DNA from: an uncultured Acetatifactor sp.
GTDB lineage: Bacteria > Bacillota > Clostridia > Lachnospirales > Lachnospiraceae
Direction of reading: 5' to 3'
DNA: 64,000 nt
Assembly (NCBI GenBank): GCA_910577035.1
Contig: CAJTKW010000001.1
Coordinates: 12,642-76,641 of the forward strand
Each line of letters opens with the position of its first letter. Within the stretch, counting starts at the first letter, position 1. This document shows positions 1-8,532 of the stretch, piece after piece. The position numbers and the translations under genes are program-made. The notes below the pieces were generated by a model. The model saw only the letters and a list, made by a program, of their open reading frames with translations, had not been told where the DNA came from and searched no databases.

Positions 1-1376
1 CTCATACAGGTTCCTTCCCCCACCGTACTTTCTATCCCCAGCTCACTGTTGTGAAGGTACAGAATTTCCTCACAGAGGGCCAGTCCCAGGCCTGCGCCGT
101 TTCTGCTGCGGGAACGGGACTTGTCTACCATGTAAAAGGCCTCCGTGACTCTCTGCAGCTCCTCCTCCGGGATTCCCACTCCATAATCCTGCACCCTGAA
201 CTCATATCCGCCCTCCACGATTCTTCCTGACACCTCCACAATATCCCCGGCTTGAGAAGCCTTACAGGCATTGTCCACCAGATTGGATAGTACGGATTTG
301 ATCAGATTGACCTCGGCATATACCGTTCCCACCTCAAAGGAGACCTGCAGGCGCTGCTCCTTGTTTCCTGCAAACATATCCTCCAGATACCGGAAAAAGA
401 TCTCCGCGGAAACCGGCTGCCGCTCAATCTGTTCCCTCCTGGTAACAATAATATCCAGCAGACGGAAAGACATACTTTCCAGCCGCTTACCCTCTGTATA
501 GATATAATTGGAACAAAGGAAGTGCTTCTCGTCATCCAGTTCCCTGGAGCGGAGCAGGTCCGCGTATCCGATGATAGCGGTCAGCGGAGTTTTCAACTCA
601 TGGGAAAAAGCAGCAATAAAATCTTCTCTTGCCTGAACCTCTTCTTCCAGCTCGTCAATCGTGCCCTCCAGCACATTGGCCATGCTGTTAAAATCCTGGG
701 TAAGCTGTCCCAACTCATCATTGCTGACCTGCCTCGCCCGGTAGCCGTAATCCCCCACGGTCATCCTCCTGGTAGCCCTGGTCAGAAGCCGGATGGGCTT
801 TGTGAGGAAGGTACAAATGAAGAACATTACCAGCGTGCTGACACACAGCATAACCACCGTAACATGCCGGTAAAGCTCAAAGCCCATAGCCCTCTCCTCA
901 AATACCTCCGTTACATCCTCCATGGTCTCCAGATACAGGTTCCTGTCCAGGGCATTTACCATGACTCCGGTCTGCACATAATAACGCTCCCCCTGCTGAA
1001 TCACCTGCCAACTCCGGGAATTTTCCACGATTGTCTGCAGGAGGGCGGTATCCTCCGTAAAGCCTTCACTGACATATAATGCCTTCTTTTCTTCGTCGGA
1101 AAGGCGCAGCAAACGCCCGGAACCCTGTCCGCCTCCTTCCAGCTTTGCCCCGATCTGCTCCACGGCAATATCCTGCAGTACACCGTATTTCGTGGGCACA
1201 TTCAGCGCCGCCGTCTCAAAGGCAAACTGGAGAATATAGCTGCCGTCAAGAGCCTGGCCCACCTCCCGCTCCAGTGCCGTCTGAAATACAAAATTTACAA
1301 AAAAGTATCCGCTGATACCAAAGGCCGCAGCCATGATGATGATGGTCCACAGCAAAATTTTATACAGAAATTTCAT
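1..1376 (-). CDS. Sensor histidine kinase, 3' end cut by window edge
   Basis: Membrane sensor kinase that would phosphorylate the response regulator encoded just upstream. Reading from ATG at 1376, 458 codons are open to the window edge. A transmembrane segment spans about residues 4-27, followed by an extracellular sensor of about 140 residues and a second transmembrane segment near 170-190. Then come HAMP (about 190-242), the phospho-acceptor H-box SHELKTP (His near 258), N-box NLVDNACKAS (near 366), G1 box DYGVGIP (near 399) and G2 box GAGLGLAL (near 429). Only the last few residues should be missing. It lies 24 bp downstream of the regulator on the same strand, so the two are probably cotranscribed. 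The ribosome binding site is weak. The signal sensed cannot be told; the upstream secreted protein may be involved. Confidence 0.93.
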   Translation of the reverse strand, partial: MKFLYKILLWTIIIMAAAFGISGYFFVNFVFQTALEREVGQALDGSYILQFAFETAALNVPTKYGVLQDIAVEQIGAKLEGGGQGSGRLLRLSDEEKKALYVSEGFTEDTALLQTIVENSRSWQVIQQGERYYVQTGVMVNALDRNLYLETMEDVTEVFEERAMGFELYRHVTVVMLCVSTLVMFFICTFLTKPIRLLTRATRRMTVGDYGYRARQVSNDELGQLTQDFNSMANVLEGTIDELEEEVQAREDFIAAFSHELKTPLTAIIGYADLLRSRELDDEKHFLCSNYIYTEGKRLESMSFRLLDIIVTRREQIERQPVSAEIFFRYLEDMFAGNKEQRLQVSFEVGTVYAEVNLIKSVLSNLVDNACKASQAGDIVEVSGRIVEGGYEFRVQDYGVGIPEEELQRVTEAFYMVDKSRSRSRNGAGLGLALCEEILYLHNSELGIESTVGEGTCM

Positions 1377-1400
1377 ATGTTATGTACCCACTGTCCCGAA

Positions 1401-2054
1401 CTATATTTCAAGACGGTATCCCACTTTATATACTGCCACCAGGTTGTCCTCCCAGCCCATCTTGCGGCGCAGCCTCTGTACATGAAGGTCCAGCGTCCGG
1501 CTGTCGGCAAGATACTCGTCTCCCCAGACCTTCTCATAAAGGGTCTCCCGAAACAACGCAATATTCTTGTTGCGGATAAACAGCACCAGCAGGCCATACT
1601 CCTTATTGGTCAGCTCTACCGGCTTACCGGCCCTGGTTACCTTCCTGGCCTCCACATCCACTGTCACATTCCCGGCAGTAAGCACTGTATCCGTTTTATT
1701 ATAACGGCGCAGCACCACTTCCACCCGGGCCACCAGCTCCACCACATCAAAAGGCTTCACCAGGTAATCCTCTGCCCCCAGCTTCAGGCCCTTTACCCTG
1801 TCCTTTACTTCATGCTTCGCGGTAATAAATATCACCGGTATTTTCAATGGTTTTATGTACTCCATGATGTCATAGCCGTTGGCTCCCGGCAGCATAATGT
1901 CCAGCAGGATCAGGTCAAAGGACTCCGATTCAATCAGGTCAATAGCCTTCAGCCCGTCCTGAACGGATTTGCAGTCATAACCTGCCGCAGACAGATTAAT
2001 GTCTATCAGGTCACAAATGGGCTTCTCATCGTCTACAATCAGTATCTTAATCAT
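1401..2054 (-). CDS. OmpR/PhoB-family response regulator
   Basis: A 217-residue DNA-binding response regulator. The receiver domain covers about residues 1-118, with acidic pair D8-D9, phospho-acceptor D52 (in LLDIMLPG), switch threonine T78 and conserved lysine K100 (VKPFD). A winged-helix effector domain follows at about 125-217, with the family pattern LTNKEYGLLVLF and RTLDLHVQRLRRKMG. Its start codon lies inside the 3' end of the preceding secreted-protein gene (8-bp overlap), and the histidine kinase follows 24 bp downstream, so the three genes likely form one operon. Length is close to normal for the family. Target genes are unknown. Confidence 0.96.
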   Translation of the reverse strand: MIKILIVDDEKPICDLIDINLSAAGYDCKSVQDGLKAIDLIESESFDLILLDIMLPGANGYDIMEYIKPLKIPVIFITAKHEVKDRVKGLKLGAEDYLVKPFDVVELVARVEVVLRRYNKTDTVLTAGNVTVDVEARKVTRAGKPVELTNKEYGLLVLFIRNKNIALFRETLYEKVWGDEYLADSRTLDLHVQRLRRKMGWEDNLVAVYKVGYRLEI

Positions 2055-3204
2055 TTTCCACCGTCCACCCCCAGTATCCCCGAATCATCTCTACCAATCC
2101 GCTTACCGTGTCCTCCGTGGTACACTGATGATAGTCTTCAAATTCCGTATCCTCTGCAAAGCCGTCCGTCCTCTGATAAAAGACGGAACATTTCGTATCT
2201 ATCAGCATCTCCCCGTCCGGCCCGGAATAACTGTATCTGGCCAGGACCAGTATATCCTTCATCCCGTCCCCGTCCAGGTCCCGGCGGGCCATCCCTTTCA
2301 TGGAATACAGATTATCGTAGTCCTCCATGGTCTGGAAGCTCCAGACGATAGATCCCTGGTCGTTTACCAGGTATATCATAAACACGTTGTATTCCGCCAT
2401 TCTAATGAAACCGGGCACCACCCGCAGTGTACCCTGTTTCTCAAAGCTGCACCAATAACACTGTTCTTCTATGAGCTCAAAACCGTTGTACAGCAGCTCG
2501 TCCAAAGTGGTGGCCGTGTACAGCACCTCCACCGATATACCGTCCCTGACATAGCTTACAATAAAGTCCACGCTTTTGTTCATACTGAAGCGGTTGATCT
2601 TGTCCGAGACCCGCCAGTCCCTGTAAAATCCGCCTTCCTGCTGAAACAGGACGTCCCCGGTCTTATAGGTTCTTCCCTTGTACTCCCCGGTTTCATTTTT
2701 ACAGTCTGTTATCAGTATAATATCCGTCAGGCCGTCTCTGTTCAGATCCTGAAAAGAAACCGCCGCAATTCCCTTCGTAGGCTGCTTCAGCTCTCCCAGA
2801 CGCCGGTTGTTGGTCTCCAGCTGGTTGGTCTTATAAAGGATATTTCCCCCGCTGTCGGCGATCAGTACTGCCATTCTGGAGTATTCCCTGTCCAGAACAG
2901 GCAGAAAGGTCACCTCTTCTTCTCCAAATGACTCCAGAATAACCGGAAAGCTCTGCTCTTCTATGACATGAAAGCCACACTCTTCTATGTCCGACACCTT
3001 CTCAATGGCTGCAAACCTGGCTTCGTATTCCCTGTAATTCTCAATCAGCTGCTCCAGCGCTTCTTTTTCCTCCGGTGCCTGCCCCGCCCATACGCCGGGC
3101 ATGGGCCACAGCGCCATAAGGACTGCGCAGACTGCCAGCAGGGCCGCCTTTCCTGCCTTTTTCAATGCTTTCCCTCCGACCATTAAATCATAATAAGTCA
3201 ACAA
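2047..3204 (-). CDS. Secreted FG-GAP/VCBS-like protein coupled to the two-component system
   Basis: About 378-385 residues with an N-terminal signal sequence (hydrophobic core AALLAVCAVLMALW, probable cleavage after VWA). Two Asp-rich calcium-loop motifs of FG-GAP type are visible, DLNRDGLTDI near residue 155 and DLDGDGMKDI near 312, suggesting a beta-propeller-like extracellular domain. The longest frame begins with TTG at 3204; an ATG at 3183 (seven codons in) is an alternative, and neither has a good ribosome binding site. The 3' end overlaps the response regulator start by 8 bp, so translation is probably coupled. I infer an accessory or ligand-sensing role for the kinase. The exact family is not recognised. 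Confidence 0.8.
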   Translation of the reverse strand: MLTYYDLMVGGKALKKAGKAALLAVCAVLMALWPMPGVWAGQAPEEKEALEQLIENYREYEARFAAIEKVSDIEECGFHVIEEQSFPVILESFGEEEVTFLPVLDREYSRMAVLIADSGGNILYKTNQLETNNRRLGELKQPTKGIAAVSFQDLNRDGLTDIILITDCKNETGEYKGRTYKTGDVLFQQEGGFYRDWRVSDKINRFSMNKSVDFIVSYVRDGISVEVLYTATTLDELLYNGFELIEEQCYWCSFEKQGTLRVVPGFIRMAEYNVFMIYLVNDQGSIVWSFQTMEDYDNLYSMKGMARRDLDGDGMKDILVLARYSYSGPDGEMLIDTKCSVFYQRTDGFAEDTEFEDYHQCTTEDTVSGLVEMIRGYWGWTVEND

Positions 3205-3240
3205 CTGCTGCTACAGCTTATATCCAAGCTATAGCAGCAG
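3205..3240. repeat. Long intercistronic hairpin
   Basis: An inverted repeat pairs 3205-3219 with 3226-3240 (14 of 15 positions paired, one C/A mismatch) around a 6-nt loop. It sits between the GH13 stop (3277) and the secreted-protein gene. There is no T-run after it on the minus strand, so it looks more like an mRNA-processing or stability element, or an operator, than a classical terminator. Confidence 0.6.
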
Positions 3241-3276
3241 TATACTCTCTTATTGCATCATTTTTGCAACAGCGCA

Positions 3277-5391
3277 CTAAGCCTCCTGAACAAACTTCAG
3301 TACCACCGCACAGGTCTTGGGCAGCTCGATCTTTATCTTTCCGCCGACCACATCATATTCCTGCCCATGGCTGTATCCGTTTTCATCCGTCCAGATCAAT
3401 GCCCGCATCTTTCCATGCTTTGCGGTGCCCAGCTCCCAGACAAAGACCTGCCTCTCTATGGGATGATTGTTATTATTCACCAGGATCAGGCACTTGCCTT
3501 CCCTGTTGAAACGACCGTACGCCAGGAAATTATAATCTCTGTCCACATATTTGATCGAGCCGGTACGAAGCTCCGGATTCTCCCTGCGAAGGCGGATAAT
3601 ATCCTTGTGGAACTGAATCAGCTCCTGATCCTCATGTCCCCAGGGGTAAGTACGTCTGCTGTCCGGATCCGTAAATCCGCACACGCCTGCCTCATCCCCG
3701 TAATAAATGGTAGGCGCCCCCATCCAGGTCATCTGCATGACCACCGCCTCACGGAAAACTGCTTTGTTAATACCCTGCTCCGCGGCCTGAGGTCCCGCGC
3801 TGTCAGTCCTTCCCGCCTTATGGTTCGTGCGGGTCAGGAAACGGGAATGATCGTGGTTGGAGAGCTCGTTCATCGCTACCTGCCAGCTGGGCATGGAAAA
3901 GCTGGCGCCGTGATGCTGCATGGCAGCCCAGAAGCTGTCTGCATTCCCCAGAAGATCCTCCCTGAAATCATCGCTGTGCTTCTCCATACCCGTCAGGAAC
4001 CAGGTCACCGGCTCCATGAAAGCATCATAGTTCATGACCGTATCCCACTCGTTACCCTGCAGCCATTCCTTTGTATTTCCGTAGTGCTCGGCCAGAATAA
4101 TTGCCTCCGGATTGGCCTCCTTCACGGACTTGCGGAACTCCTGCCAGAAATGATGGTTAAAATCCTGGCTTCGCCCCAGATCCGCCGCCACATCCAGCCT
4201 CCAGCCATCCGCATTATACGGCGGAGAAACCCATTTCCTGCCTATCCGCAGCACATAATCCATCAATTCCCTGGAATCCTCGTAATTCAGCTTTGGCAGG
4301 GTATCGTGCCCCCACCAGCCGTCATAGGATCTGTTATAAGGCCACCCGTTGGGGTTGGAAAAGGAAAAATAGTTCCTGTAAGGGCTGTCGCCGCTGATAT
4401 ATGCCCCTTTCTCGTAACCCTCCGCATTTTCGTAAATGCGTTCTCTGTCCATCCATTTATGAAAGGAGCCGCAATGGTTAAACACGCCGTCCATTATCAC
4501 ACGAATCCCGCGTTTATGCGCCTCTTCCACCACCCTGGCAAAAAGCTGGTTACTGGCTTCCAGGTTTGCCGGATTTGTCACCCGGTTGATATATCTGGAA
4601 GCAAATCTGTTCTCCCTCTGACCCTCGGGAAGCAGATCCCCCCTGTCGTCAACGATTTTTCCAATATGGGGATCTATATAATCGTAATCCTGGCTGTCAT
4701 ATTTGTGATTGGAGGGGGATACAAAGAGAGGATTAAAATAAAGAACCTCCACTCCCAGATCCTGCAGATAATCCATCTTATCCAGAACCCCCTGCAGATC
4801 CCCTCCATAAAATTCCCTGACATCCATATTAGCGGGATAGCGGCCCCAGTCCTCCACCCTGTTCACAGGCTGGTTAATATAGCAGTACTCATTGGTCAGT
4901 ACATCGTTGGAGGGATCCCCGTTGTAGAAGCGGTCCACATAAATCTGATACATGACCGCACCCTTGGCCCACTGAGGCGTCCTGAAGCCGGGCAGAATCA
5001 CAAAATCATAATAAGCATTCACATCCTGTACCAGTCCCCTGGTATCGTAATATGCCCGCAGGCTCCCTGACTGAATTTCAAAATAATAATTTACCTTTTC
5101 ACTTCCAAGCTGCAGCTCACCGGCATAAAAATCAAAATGCTTGTCACTTTCCACCTTTGCCATAACCTGGCTTTCGCCTCCGCAGACCAGGACCACCCGG
5201 TCCACGTTATTCCTGGCAGTACGGAATTTCACGGTAACCTTCTCGCCTGCTGACGGCTCCTCCGGTATCAGGTAATCTCCGGTGGTATCCGAAAAGAGCG
5301 CCCGCCTGTTAAATACCGGGCGCATAGTCGCAATATATCGTTTATTATTTTCCAGCTTTTTAATTTTGTCCAAATTCAGTTTTTCTTCCAC
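3277..5391 (-). CDS. GH13 alpha-glycosidase (neopullulanase/cyclomaltodextrinase-like)
   Basis: A 704-residue alpha-amylase-superfamily enzyme acting on maltodextrin- or pullulan-type alpha-glucans. No signal peptide is seen, so it is probably cytoplasmic. An N-terminal beta-sandwich of CBM34 type covers about residues 20-125. The (beta/alpha)8 barrel follows, with region I DGVFNHCG, nucleophile in DGWRLDVAADLG (Asp near 400), acid/base in AEHYG (Glu near 434) and third carboxylate in ELSNHDHSRF (Asp near 510). An all-beta C-terminal domain closes the protein. The start is GTG at 5391, supported by an AGGAG seven bases upstream; no better ATG is present. Subfamily specificity (neopullulanase, cyclomaltodextrinase or maltogenic amylase) cannot be separated by eye. 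Confidence 0.93.
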   Translation of the reverse strand: MEEKLNLDKIKKLENNKRYIATMRPVFNRRALFSDTTGDYLIPEEPSAGEKVTVKFRTARNNVDRVVLVCGGESQVMAKVESDKHFDFYAGELQLGSEKVNYYFEIQSGSLRAYYDTRGLVQDVNAYYDFVILPGFRTPQWAKGAVMYQIYVDRFYNGDPSNDVLTNEYCYINQPVNRVEDWGRYPANMDVREFYGGDLQGVLDKMDYLQDLGVEVLYFNPLFVSPSNHKYDSQDYDYIDPHIGKIVDDRGDLLPEGQRENRFASRYINRVTNPANLEASNQLFARVVEEAHKRGIRVIMDGVFNHCGSFHKWMDRERIYENAEGYEKGAYISGDSPYRNYFSFSNPNGWPYNRSYDGWWGHDTLPKLNYEDSRELMDYVLRIGRKWVSPPYNADGWRLDVAADLGRSQDFNHHFWQEFRKSVKEANPEAIILAEHYGNTKEWLQGNEWDTVMNYDAFMEPVTWFLTGMEKHSDDFREDLLGNADSFWAAMQHHGASFSMPSWQVAMNELSNHDHSRFLTRTNHKAGRTDSAGPQAAEQGINKAVFREAVVMQMTWMGAPTIYYGDEAGVCGFTDPDSRRTYPWGHEDQELIQFHKDIIRLRRENPELRTGSIKYVDRDYNFLAYGRFNREGKCLILVNNNNHPIERQVFVWELGTAKHGKMRALIWTDENGYSHGQEYDVVGGKIKIELPKTCAVVLKFVQEA

Positions 5392-5493
5392 AATCTACTC
5401 TCCTGCTTTTCTTCTGTCTGAGTCTTCATTGTATATTTTACTGAATATGCGGACTTAATTCAATAGTTTCCTTAATTTTTTTGCAGGACTTCA

Positions 5494-6399
5494 TCACGGA
5501 AGCCAACTTATTGTGACTTCCTTCATCTGATCGGTGTCTTTGTCAAAATCAAAGTGATAACCGCTTCTGCCCATATAGACTTCTGACTTAATGTAGTAAT
5601 TCACATTATTGTAATCATCCTGCTCCGCGCCTTCACTGCTGTTTGCCAGAAGCTGCTCCTTAGTAAGGGTCAGCGGGAAGGCAAAACAAACCGCATTCCC
5701 TGCGTCGAGAATCTTCTCCGTTATCTTTTCATTTCTTTCCGCTTCGTATTGGGGCTGCGGCAAGTAGAGAAAACATATTCTTACAGATGACAGCGGGCAC
5801 TCTTCTTCCGTCATGTTGCCATCGGTTATGTTGATAAACGTAAACTGCATAAACACATAATCGTTAATGTCTGCCGTATATCTGCTTGTTTCATAATTTC
5901 TGTTCAAATTGTTTCCCTTATTGTTTAAATCACTTTCATCAAAAGGGATTCCTCCGGCAATCAAATCCTTCAGTGTACTTTCACCCAGTGTAAAAACCTT
6001 TCCATTATATGCAAAAGACCTGTTGTCCAGATCAACATACTTGTCGCTTAAGCCTTCAACAGGGGTAAAGTCCTCCTGAACCGGGACTTCGAATGCCGAT
6101 GAACCTTCGCTGCTTTCCTCTCCTGTTTCCTGGTCCGAGCCTTCCTCTGAGGAGCCGTCTTCTTCCGGTTCTTCTGACGATTCCGTTTCCTTTGTCGATT
6201 CCGTTTCCCTTGACTCTTCCGATTCCTCTGACGGTTCCGATTCCTGTGTCGATTCCCTTTCTTCTGATGATTCCGTTCTTTCTGTCGTCTGCTCAGTGGA
6301 TCTTCCCGATGTTTCCTTTTCCTCATTACCGCAGGCAGCTAAAGAGAAACTCATGATTATGGCTATAAGCCCCGCCAGCATTCCTTTTTTGATCTTCAT
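5494..6399 (-). CDS. Ser/Glu-rich surface lipoprotein, function unknown
   Basis: A 301-residue lipoprotein. The signal sequence ends in the lipobox LAAC (Cys near 22). It is followed by a low-complexity linker rich in Ser, Glu and Thr (about residues 28-105, built from short SEE/TES-type units), typical of a spacer crossing the cell wall. The globular C-terminal domain (about 110-301) has no family I recognise. Start ATG 6399 has an AGGAGG six bases upstream. It appears to stand alone between the GH13 gene and the recombinase. Confidence 0.85.
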   Translation of the reverse strand: MKIKKGMLAGLIAIIMSFSLAACGNEEKETSGRSTEQTTERTESSEERESTQESEPSEESEESRETESTKETESSEEPEEDGSSEEGSDQETGEESSEGSSAFEVPVQEDFTPVEGLSDKYVDLDNRSFAYNGKVFTLGESTLKDLIAGGIPFDESDLNNKGNNLNRNYETSRYTADINDYVFMQFTFINITDGNMTEEECPLSSVRICFLYLPQPQYEAERNEKITEKILDAGNAVCFAFPLTLTKEQLLANSSEGAEQDDYNNVNYYIKSEVYMGRSGYHFDFDKDTDQMKEVTISWLP

Positions 6400-6753
6400 A
6401 ATAATCCTCCTGTGTTATAAAAATTTTTCCTTTATTATGATAAAAATGCTGCCGGATAGCAAGCTCTATTCAGTTGCGGCTATCGCAACCGGAAGTAGCA
6501 AAGCCGCTCCCATGGGGCTTTTTCCGTTTCACCCTCGTTACAACTTAAGAGATATAGCTATAATCCAGTCTCAAATGGTAATACTGTTTTTTGAAAATAG
6601 TACTTGCAAAATATAACAAGTAGTGCTATTAGCTACCATATAGGGATGTAACCATTTGTAAAAAAGTGCTTTACACCCTTAACGCACGCGCCTGACGGCG
6701 CAGTTTCATAAAGATTAAATAATGCTGCGTATTTCAGAAAGGAGACACTGCAC
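6400..6753. other. Intergenic region upstream of the recombinase
   Basis: This 354-bp stretch lies between the divergent lipoprotein and recombinase genes and holds no convincing gene. It contains an inverted repeat (CAAATGGT at 6572-6579 and ACCATTTG at 6651-6658) enclosing the likely recombinase promoter. It also holds one copy of the 9-mer AACCATTTG (6650-6658), which recurs after the gene at 8382-8390. This arrangement is compatible with recombinase binding sites, but that is inference. Confidence 0.5.
6604..6632 (+). promoter_or_regulatory. Probable promoter of the serine recombinase
   Basis: TTGCAA (6604-6609), a 17-bp spacer and TATTAG (6627-6632) form a reasonable sigma-A-type promoter. 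An ACTTG/CAAGT inverted repeat overlaps the -35 element and spacer. The gene starts about 120 bp downstream, with an AAGGAG before its ATG. Confidence 0.45.
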
Positions 6754-8259
6754 ATGAAAGCCATCTACGCCAGACAGTCACTTGATAAAAAGGAAAGCGT
6801 CTCAATTGAGGGGCAGATCGAACTGTGCAAGGCAAAGCTGCTGCCTGAGGAACCCTACCTCGAATACACCGATAAGGGGTACTCCGGCAAAAACATTGAA
6901 AGACCTTCTCTGGACAAGCTTCTGAAAGATATTCAGGACGGCAGAATTGACGCTGTGATTGTCTACCGCCTGGACCGGTTTTCCAGAAATATTACGGACT
7001 TCTATAACATGTACGAGGTAATGACGGCTCACAACTGCGACTTCATGAGTGTTTCAGAAGCCTTTGATACAAGCACCTCCATGGGAAGGGCAATGATGGG
7101 CATTCTGATTACCTTCGCACAGATGGAACGGGAAAACATCCAGCAGCGTGTAAAGGATAATTACTATTACCGCATCAGCGAGAGCGGCACCTGGGCATCC
7201 GGCCCCGCACCCTATGGCTTTACAAACGGCAGGACAGCGGATAACAAGCCGACGCTTATCCCCTGTGAATCGGAAATAGAAGCCGTCAAGATGATGTACC
7301 GCCTGTACCTGGAAAGCACGAAGATCTCATTGGCCGAGGTTGCAAGGCAGCTGCGGGAAAAGGGGTACACCAGCAGGGCTGGCGGCTGGACCTCCTCCAC
7401 GATCAGCAAAATTCTGCAGAATACCGTTTATGTCAAGGCAGACGATATATTATACGATTACCTTGCTGCAGGCCATATCAATTTTCTGAATGAAAGAAAG
7501 GCATGGGATGGCAGGCACTCGGCCCATATTGTGGGGAAAAAGACAGGTAATGCAAATGTAAGAAAATATGAAACTCTGGAAAATACGTCCGTATATGTAA
7601 CAAATTTTCAGGGCGTTATCGACAGCCGCGACTATATCGCCGCCATGGACCGGCTCGGCAGAAACGAGGCCTTTTCCGCCTGCACCAAAAGCAGCCGCCT
7701 GCAGGAGCTGGGCGGCAAACTGAAATGCACCTGCGGGCGTGCAATTCTGGCGTACGGGAAAAGCACAAACGGCAGACCCTATATCAGCTGCTATGGCCGG
7801 CGCATTTTAAAAACCTGCAGTCACAAATACAATCATTTCAACTTCTACCGGATTCAGGAGGAGGTGGGGGAACAAATCCAGCAGCGGCTGGGTAATCTCC
7901 ACAGTCTGGCAAAGGCAAAGGAGGAAGCAAGGGAAAAAAGGCAGGAACAGATCTCCGTGCTGGAAAAACAGCTTGTAAACCTCGTCCGGATCGCCTCCAC
8001 GTCCGGCGAACTGAAGCAGGCAGTTGTTCAGCCCATCGAAGATACCCAAAAACAGATTAACTCCTTACGGCTTGATATAAAACTTAACTACGATAATATT
8101 GACAGGCTGCATATCCCCGAGCTGACGGCAGACGGTATTGCCCTGAAAAAATATGACGAGCTGGAAATGGACCAGAAGAAATATGTCATTGGCTTACTGA
8201 TCGACAGGATTGTGCTGCATGAGGAAAGCGGCTCAATCGAAATTATCTGGAATAAATAG
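6754..8259 (+). CDS. Large serine recombinase (TnpX/integrase type)
   Basis: A 501-residue site-specific recombinase. The N-terminal resolvase-type catalytic domain (about 1-145) has the nucleophile Ser9 in YARQS, the arginine motif YRLDRFSRN and the helix ending in QMERENIQQR. It is followed by the recombinase domain (about 155-265, with the typical APYGF), a Cys-rich zinc beta-ribbon (CTCG ... C ... C, about 322-365) and a coiled-coil region (about 375-455). Length is normal for integrases of Tn4451-like or small integrative elements. It is the only plus-strand gene in a minus-strand region, and no other mobility or cargo gene lies beside it. It appears intact. It may be the last remnant of an element or a minimal element. 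Confidence 0.94.
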   Translation: MKAIYARQSLDKKESVSIEGQIELCKAKLLPEEPYLEYTDKGYSGKNIERPSLDKLLKDIQDGRIDAVIVYRLDRFSRNITDFYNMYEVMTAHNCDFMSVSEAFDTSTSMGRAMMGILITFAQMERENIQQRVKDNYYYRISESGTWASGPAPYGFTNGRTADNKPTLIPCESEIEAVKMMYRLYLESTKISLAEVARQLREKGYTSRAGGWTSSTISKILQNTVYVKADDILYDYLAAGHINFLNERKAWDGRHSAHIVGKKTGNANVRKYETLENTSVYVTNFQGVIDSRDYIAAMDRLGRNEAFSACTKSSRLQELGGKLKCTCGRAILAYGKSTNGRPYISCYGRRILKTCSHKYNHFNFYRIQEEVGEQIQQRLGNLHSLAKAKEEAREKRQEQISVLEKQLVNLVRIASTSGELKQAVVQPIEDTQKQINSLRLDIKLNYDNIDRLHIPELTADGIALKKYDELEMDQKKYVIGLLIDRIVLHEESGSIEIIWNK

Positions 8260-8261
8260 GT

Positions 8262-8294
8262 AAAAAGGACAGCCATGGGGTGACTGTCCTTTTC
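8262..8294 (+). terminator. Rho-independent terminator of the recombinase
   Basis: AAAAGGACAG (8263-8272) pairs perfectly with CTGTCCTTTT (8284-8293) around an 11-nt loop. It begins three bases after the recombinase stop codon. Confidence 0.8.
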
Positions 8295-8363
8295 AGAGAA
8301 GGTATTTCTTTCTTATGGGGTATAGCAAAAACTATACAATGTATTAGGGGGGGGTTACGAGTA

Positions 8364-8530
8364 TTATAATAGCATCTCCCAAACCATTTGGCTATTTCTA
8401 TAATTCACAAATTTCACAATTCCGATCTTCTTGTTTTGTGCAATTTGTATAAGTTCTGGCAGGCCACCATATTCACACCAGGCTGCAGTAAATACCGCAC
8501 CTGATACATTGCCTTCAGAAGAACGGTATT
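8364..8530 (-). pseudogene. Possible 3' remnant of an unidentified gene
   Basis: Directly after the ftsH stop codon, the minus strand has an open stretch of about 50 codons that reads like protein (for example GLPELIQIAQNKK) and ends in TAA at 8364. It has no start codon of its own outside ftsH and no ribosome binding site. It is AT-rich like the recombinase flank. I see it as a possible gene tail left by rearrangement. The family is not recognised, and chance openness cannot be excluded. Confidence 0.25.
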
Positions 8531-8532
8531 TC

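Noticed and set aside
1377..2931. Long plus-strand frames opposite the response regulator and FG-GAP genes
   Set aside because: No recognisable protein patterns; they are reflections of GC-biased third positions in the real minus-strand genes.
3253..5070. A 605-codon open frame on the plus strand, antisense to the GH13 gene
   Set aside because: It mirrors the codon structure of the GH13 gene, has no domain pattern and no ribosome binding site. The GH13 frame carries all catalytic motifs.
6048..6326. An Arg/Lys-rich 92-codon frame opposite or shifted within the Ser/Glu lipoprotein
   Set aside because: It is a frame-shifted reading of the repetitive SEE/TES-coding segment, not a nucleic-acid-binding protein.
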